From Syntrophaceae bacterium (GTDB lineage: Bacteria; Desulfobacterota; Syntrophia; Syntrophales; PHBD01): DNA of 64,000 bases. A program made the position numbers and the translations under genes. The notes under the pieces were generated by a model. It was not told the DNA's origin. It searched no databases and was given only the letters and a program-made list of their open reading frames with translations. Location of the stretch: NCBI GenBank assembly GCA_013177825.1, contig JABLXX010000001.1:396936-460935 (forward strand). The letters run 5' to 3'. Shown piece after piece: positions 62,649-64,000 of this stretch; position 1 is the first letter of the stretch, and each line of letters opens with the position of its first letter.

Positions 62649-63824
62649 CTACACTTCGAAGAGCATCCGGGGCGTCGTGGTCAGGATTTCATTCCGTTTC
62701 GCCCGGATGTGAATCATGTCCTCCAGTTTGACCACGCCCAGCGCCTCGTCGAGCATGTGCAGGTCCAGGGCAACGACCTGGCCCTCCTCGAGGGGCGAGG
62801 CGTCGTAACCGGACAGGATGGGGGGCTCGTTCAGCTCGAGTCCGATACCGTGCCCGATCAGCCGGGAGATCTTTCCGCCCCCGAAGTGCTGGAACGTCTC
62901 CCGGCGCCCCAACTCGCCGGCTTTTTCGACGGCGAGCCGGTAGACCTCGGTGCAGGCGATCCCCGGACGGATGGCGGCGATCAGGTGGTCGGCGATGGAG
63001 CGGAGGTCGTCGTACAGGGAGTGGATCTCTTTTCCGGCCTTCCCCAGGCAATAGGTGCGCGTCTGATCGGCGTGGTAGCCGTCGACCAGGGTGGGGATGT
63101 CCACGATCACGATGTCGCCCGCCTCGATTTTTCTCCTCGACGGCCCCGCCGGTACGGCGGGACTCAGGCCCACCCCCGTGATGGTGTAGACGACGCCGCT
63201 GATGCGGAAGAGATTGGGGCCGGAGCTGATGGGGCCCCGGCTCATGAAGAAGTCGGGCTGGCGGATGAAGAAGATTCCCTCGTGGCCCGCCAGGCGGTGG
63301 GCGTTTTCAACCGCGGCGGCCAGCTCCAGCTCCGTGATCCCTTCCCTCAGGGTGGACAGCACCGCCTCGTGGCCCGCATGGATGGCCCCGCAGGCCTTCC
63401 GGATCTTTTCGATCTCGGCCGGCTCCTTCTTCTTTCTCTGGTCCAGCGGCAGGGAGGAGACGTCGACCGCCTCGAAGCCGGGGAAGCATTTCCCGACCTG
63501 CCGGAACTGCTCCGCCGTCAGGATGTCCATCTCCACGCCGAGACGCCGGTCTTCCCCTTGCGCGGGTACGGACAGGGCCTCGCCGATCCGTTCAAGGCGC
63601 CGCTCCTCCCGGACCTTTTCCCGCGGGATGAAGACGTCGTTCAGGGCGAAGTCCAGTCCGCTCCGGACGTACAGCGTGTAGTCGCCGGGGAGGACGACCA
63701 GCCAGGAGGGCTGCGCCGTGCCCGTGTAGTAGAGGATGTTTCTGGAGTAGCCGATCAGGGCGGCCGTGATGCCCCGGGCGGCCATCCCGGCCTGCAGGCC
63801 CTTGATTCTATCTTTACGGTCCAT
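62649..63824 (-). CDS. M24 (Xaa-Pro aminopeptidase-like) family protein
   Basis: 391 residues: creatinase N-terminal domain (about 1-125) and pita-bread M24 domain (about 135-391). Metal ligands are largely visible: VDIPTLVDGYHADQTRTY (two Asp), GHGIGLELNEPP (His), VKLEDMIHI (Glu). But the HExP His is Asn (LNEPP) and the fourth ligand Glu appears as Asp (VALDLHM). It may be an altered peptidase or a creatinase-type hydrolase on a metabolite. AGGGAGGTATCTCC precedes the ATG. The gene is 56 bp upstream of the crotonase gene. Confidence 0.82.
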   Translation of the reverse strand: MDRKDRIKGLQAGMAARGITAALIGYSRNILYYTGTAQPSWLVVLPGDYTLYVRSGLDFALNDVFIPREKVREERRLERIGEALSVPAQGEDRRLGVEMDILTAEQFRQVGKCFPGFEAVDVSSLPLDQRKKKEPAEIEKIRKACGAIHAGHEAVLSTLREGITELELAAAVENAHRLAGHEGIFFIRQPDFFMSRGPISSGPNLFRISGVVYTITGVGLSPAVPAGPSRRKIEAGDIVIVDIPTLVDGYHADQTRTYCLGKAGKEIHSLYDDLRSIADHLIAAIRPGIACTEVYRLAVEKAGELGRRETFQHFGGGKISRLIGHGIGLELNEPPILSGYDASPLEEGQVVALDLHMLDEALGVVKLEDMIHIRAKRNEILTTTPRMLFEV

Positions 63825-64000
63825 GGAGATACCTCCCTGCGAATAAAGAAAAGAGATCTGGAAACCGATTATATCGGATTGCCGAACCGCCGCCCGCCGC
63901 GCTTAGATAATTAGCCGTGTTAATTCCCGGGAAAGGCAAAGCGATCCTGATGCCGGAACGATGTCCGCGGGCGCATTGCTCGGTGATGGGTGAAAACGGT
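63825..64000. other. Right-edge intergenic sequence
   Basis: CCGAT-TAT-ATCGG at 63865-63877 is a perfect 5-bp inverted repeat about 40 bp upstream of the M24 start on the minus strand, a possible operator. Nothing else is seen to the end of the window. Confidence 0.35.

Overview
The window looks like chromosome from a GC-rich, strictly anaerobic, fermentative or syntrophic bacterium, most likely a deltaproteobacterium of the Syntrophus/Smithella type (Desulfobacterota). This is inferred from gene content: a four-subunit 2-oxoacid:ferredoxin oxidoreductase joined to NAD(P)- and Fe-S-linked electron-transfer subunits, the formate dehydrogenase accessory protein FdhE, a dense acyl-CoA degradation region, PEP-CTERM proteins, long PAS-rich hybrid histidine kinases, and dispersed palindromes of the GGGG-C-GATTT / AAATC-G-CCCC kind. 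No rRNA or other taxonomic marker gene is present, so the assignment stays tentative.

Layout. 1-9.1 kb holds housekeeping and energy genes: the start of a flavoprotein gene, fdhE, a 138-bp tandem repeat with a palindrome, nth, a TauE-type exporter, and the six-gene 2-oxoacid oxidoreductase operon. A tRNA-Asn gene follows at 9.2 kb. From 9.4 to 28.5 kb there is a continuous defence island. It starts with a WYL regulator, a symmetrical dyad operator, and an ARPP-1 / HD hydrolase / PD-(D/E)XK nuclease / rhodanese-fold phosphatase operon. Then come a small ORF, a one-chain GmrSD-type nuclease, a type I restriction-modification operon (hsdM-hsdS-hsdR) with an AAA-ATPase plus subtilase pair (IetAS-like) inserted between hsdS and hsdR, another PD-(D/E)XK protein, and an AbiE toxin-antitoxin pair on the opposite strand.

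28.8-35.2 kb is low-density accessory sequence: a membrane-anchored NTF2-like protein, a thiolase, small membrane proteins, a decayed receiver-domain fragment, and two PEP-CTERM surface proteins with near-identical terminators. 35.3-53 kb carries two paralogous PAS-hybrid kinases (the decayed fragment is a third relative), a double flavodoxin-fold reductase, a lipoprotein hydrolase, a small DNA-binding protein with a strong promoter and operator-like repeats, pyruvate kinase with phosphoglucomutase, an RND-pump remnant, and a MocR regulator with a class III aminotransferase.

53.1-63.8 kb is a catabolic region: an acetoacetate-decarboxylase-fold protein, a nitronate monooxygenase-like flavoprotein, enoyl-CoA hydratases/isomerases, an acyl-CoA ligase, a MerR regulator, a long acyl-CoA dehydrogenase and an M24 peptidase homologue. 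The ligase, dehydrogenase and hydratase genes could together activate an organic acid and carry out early beta-oxidation; the thiolase at 30-31 kb could complete it, and the oxidoreductase operon would handle 2-oxoacid and NAD(P)H/ferredoxin electron flow. The best candidate for an undescribed system is the WYL-controlled ARPP-1/HD/nuclease/phosphatase operon at 9.4-13.6 kb.
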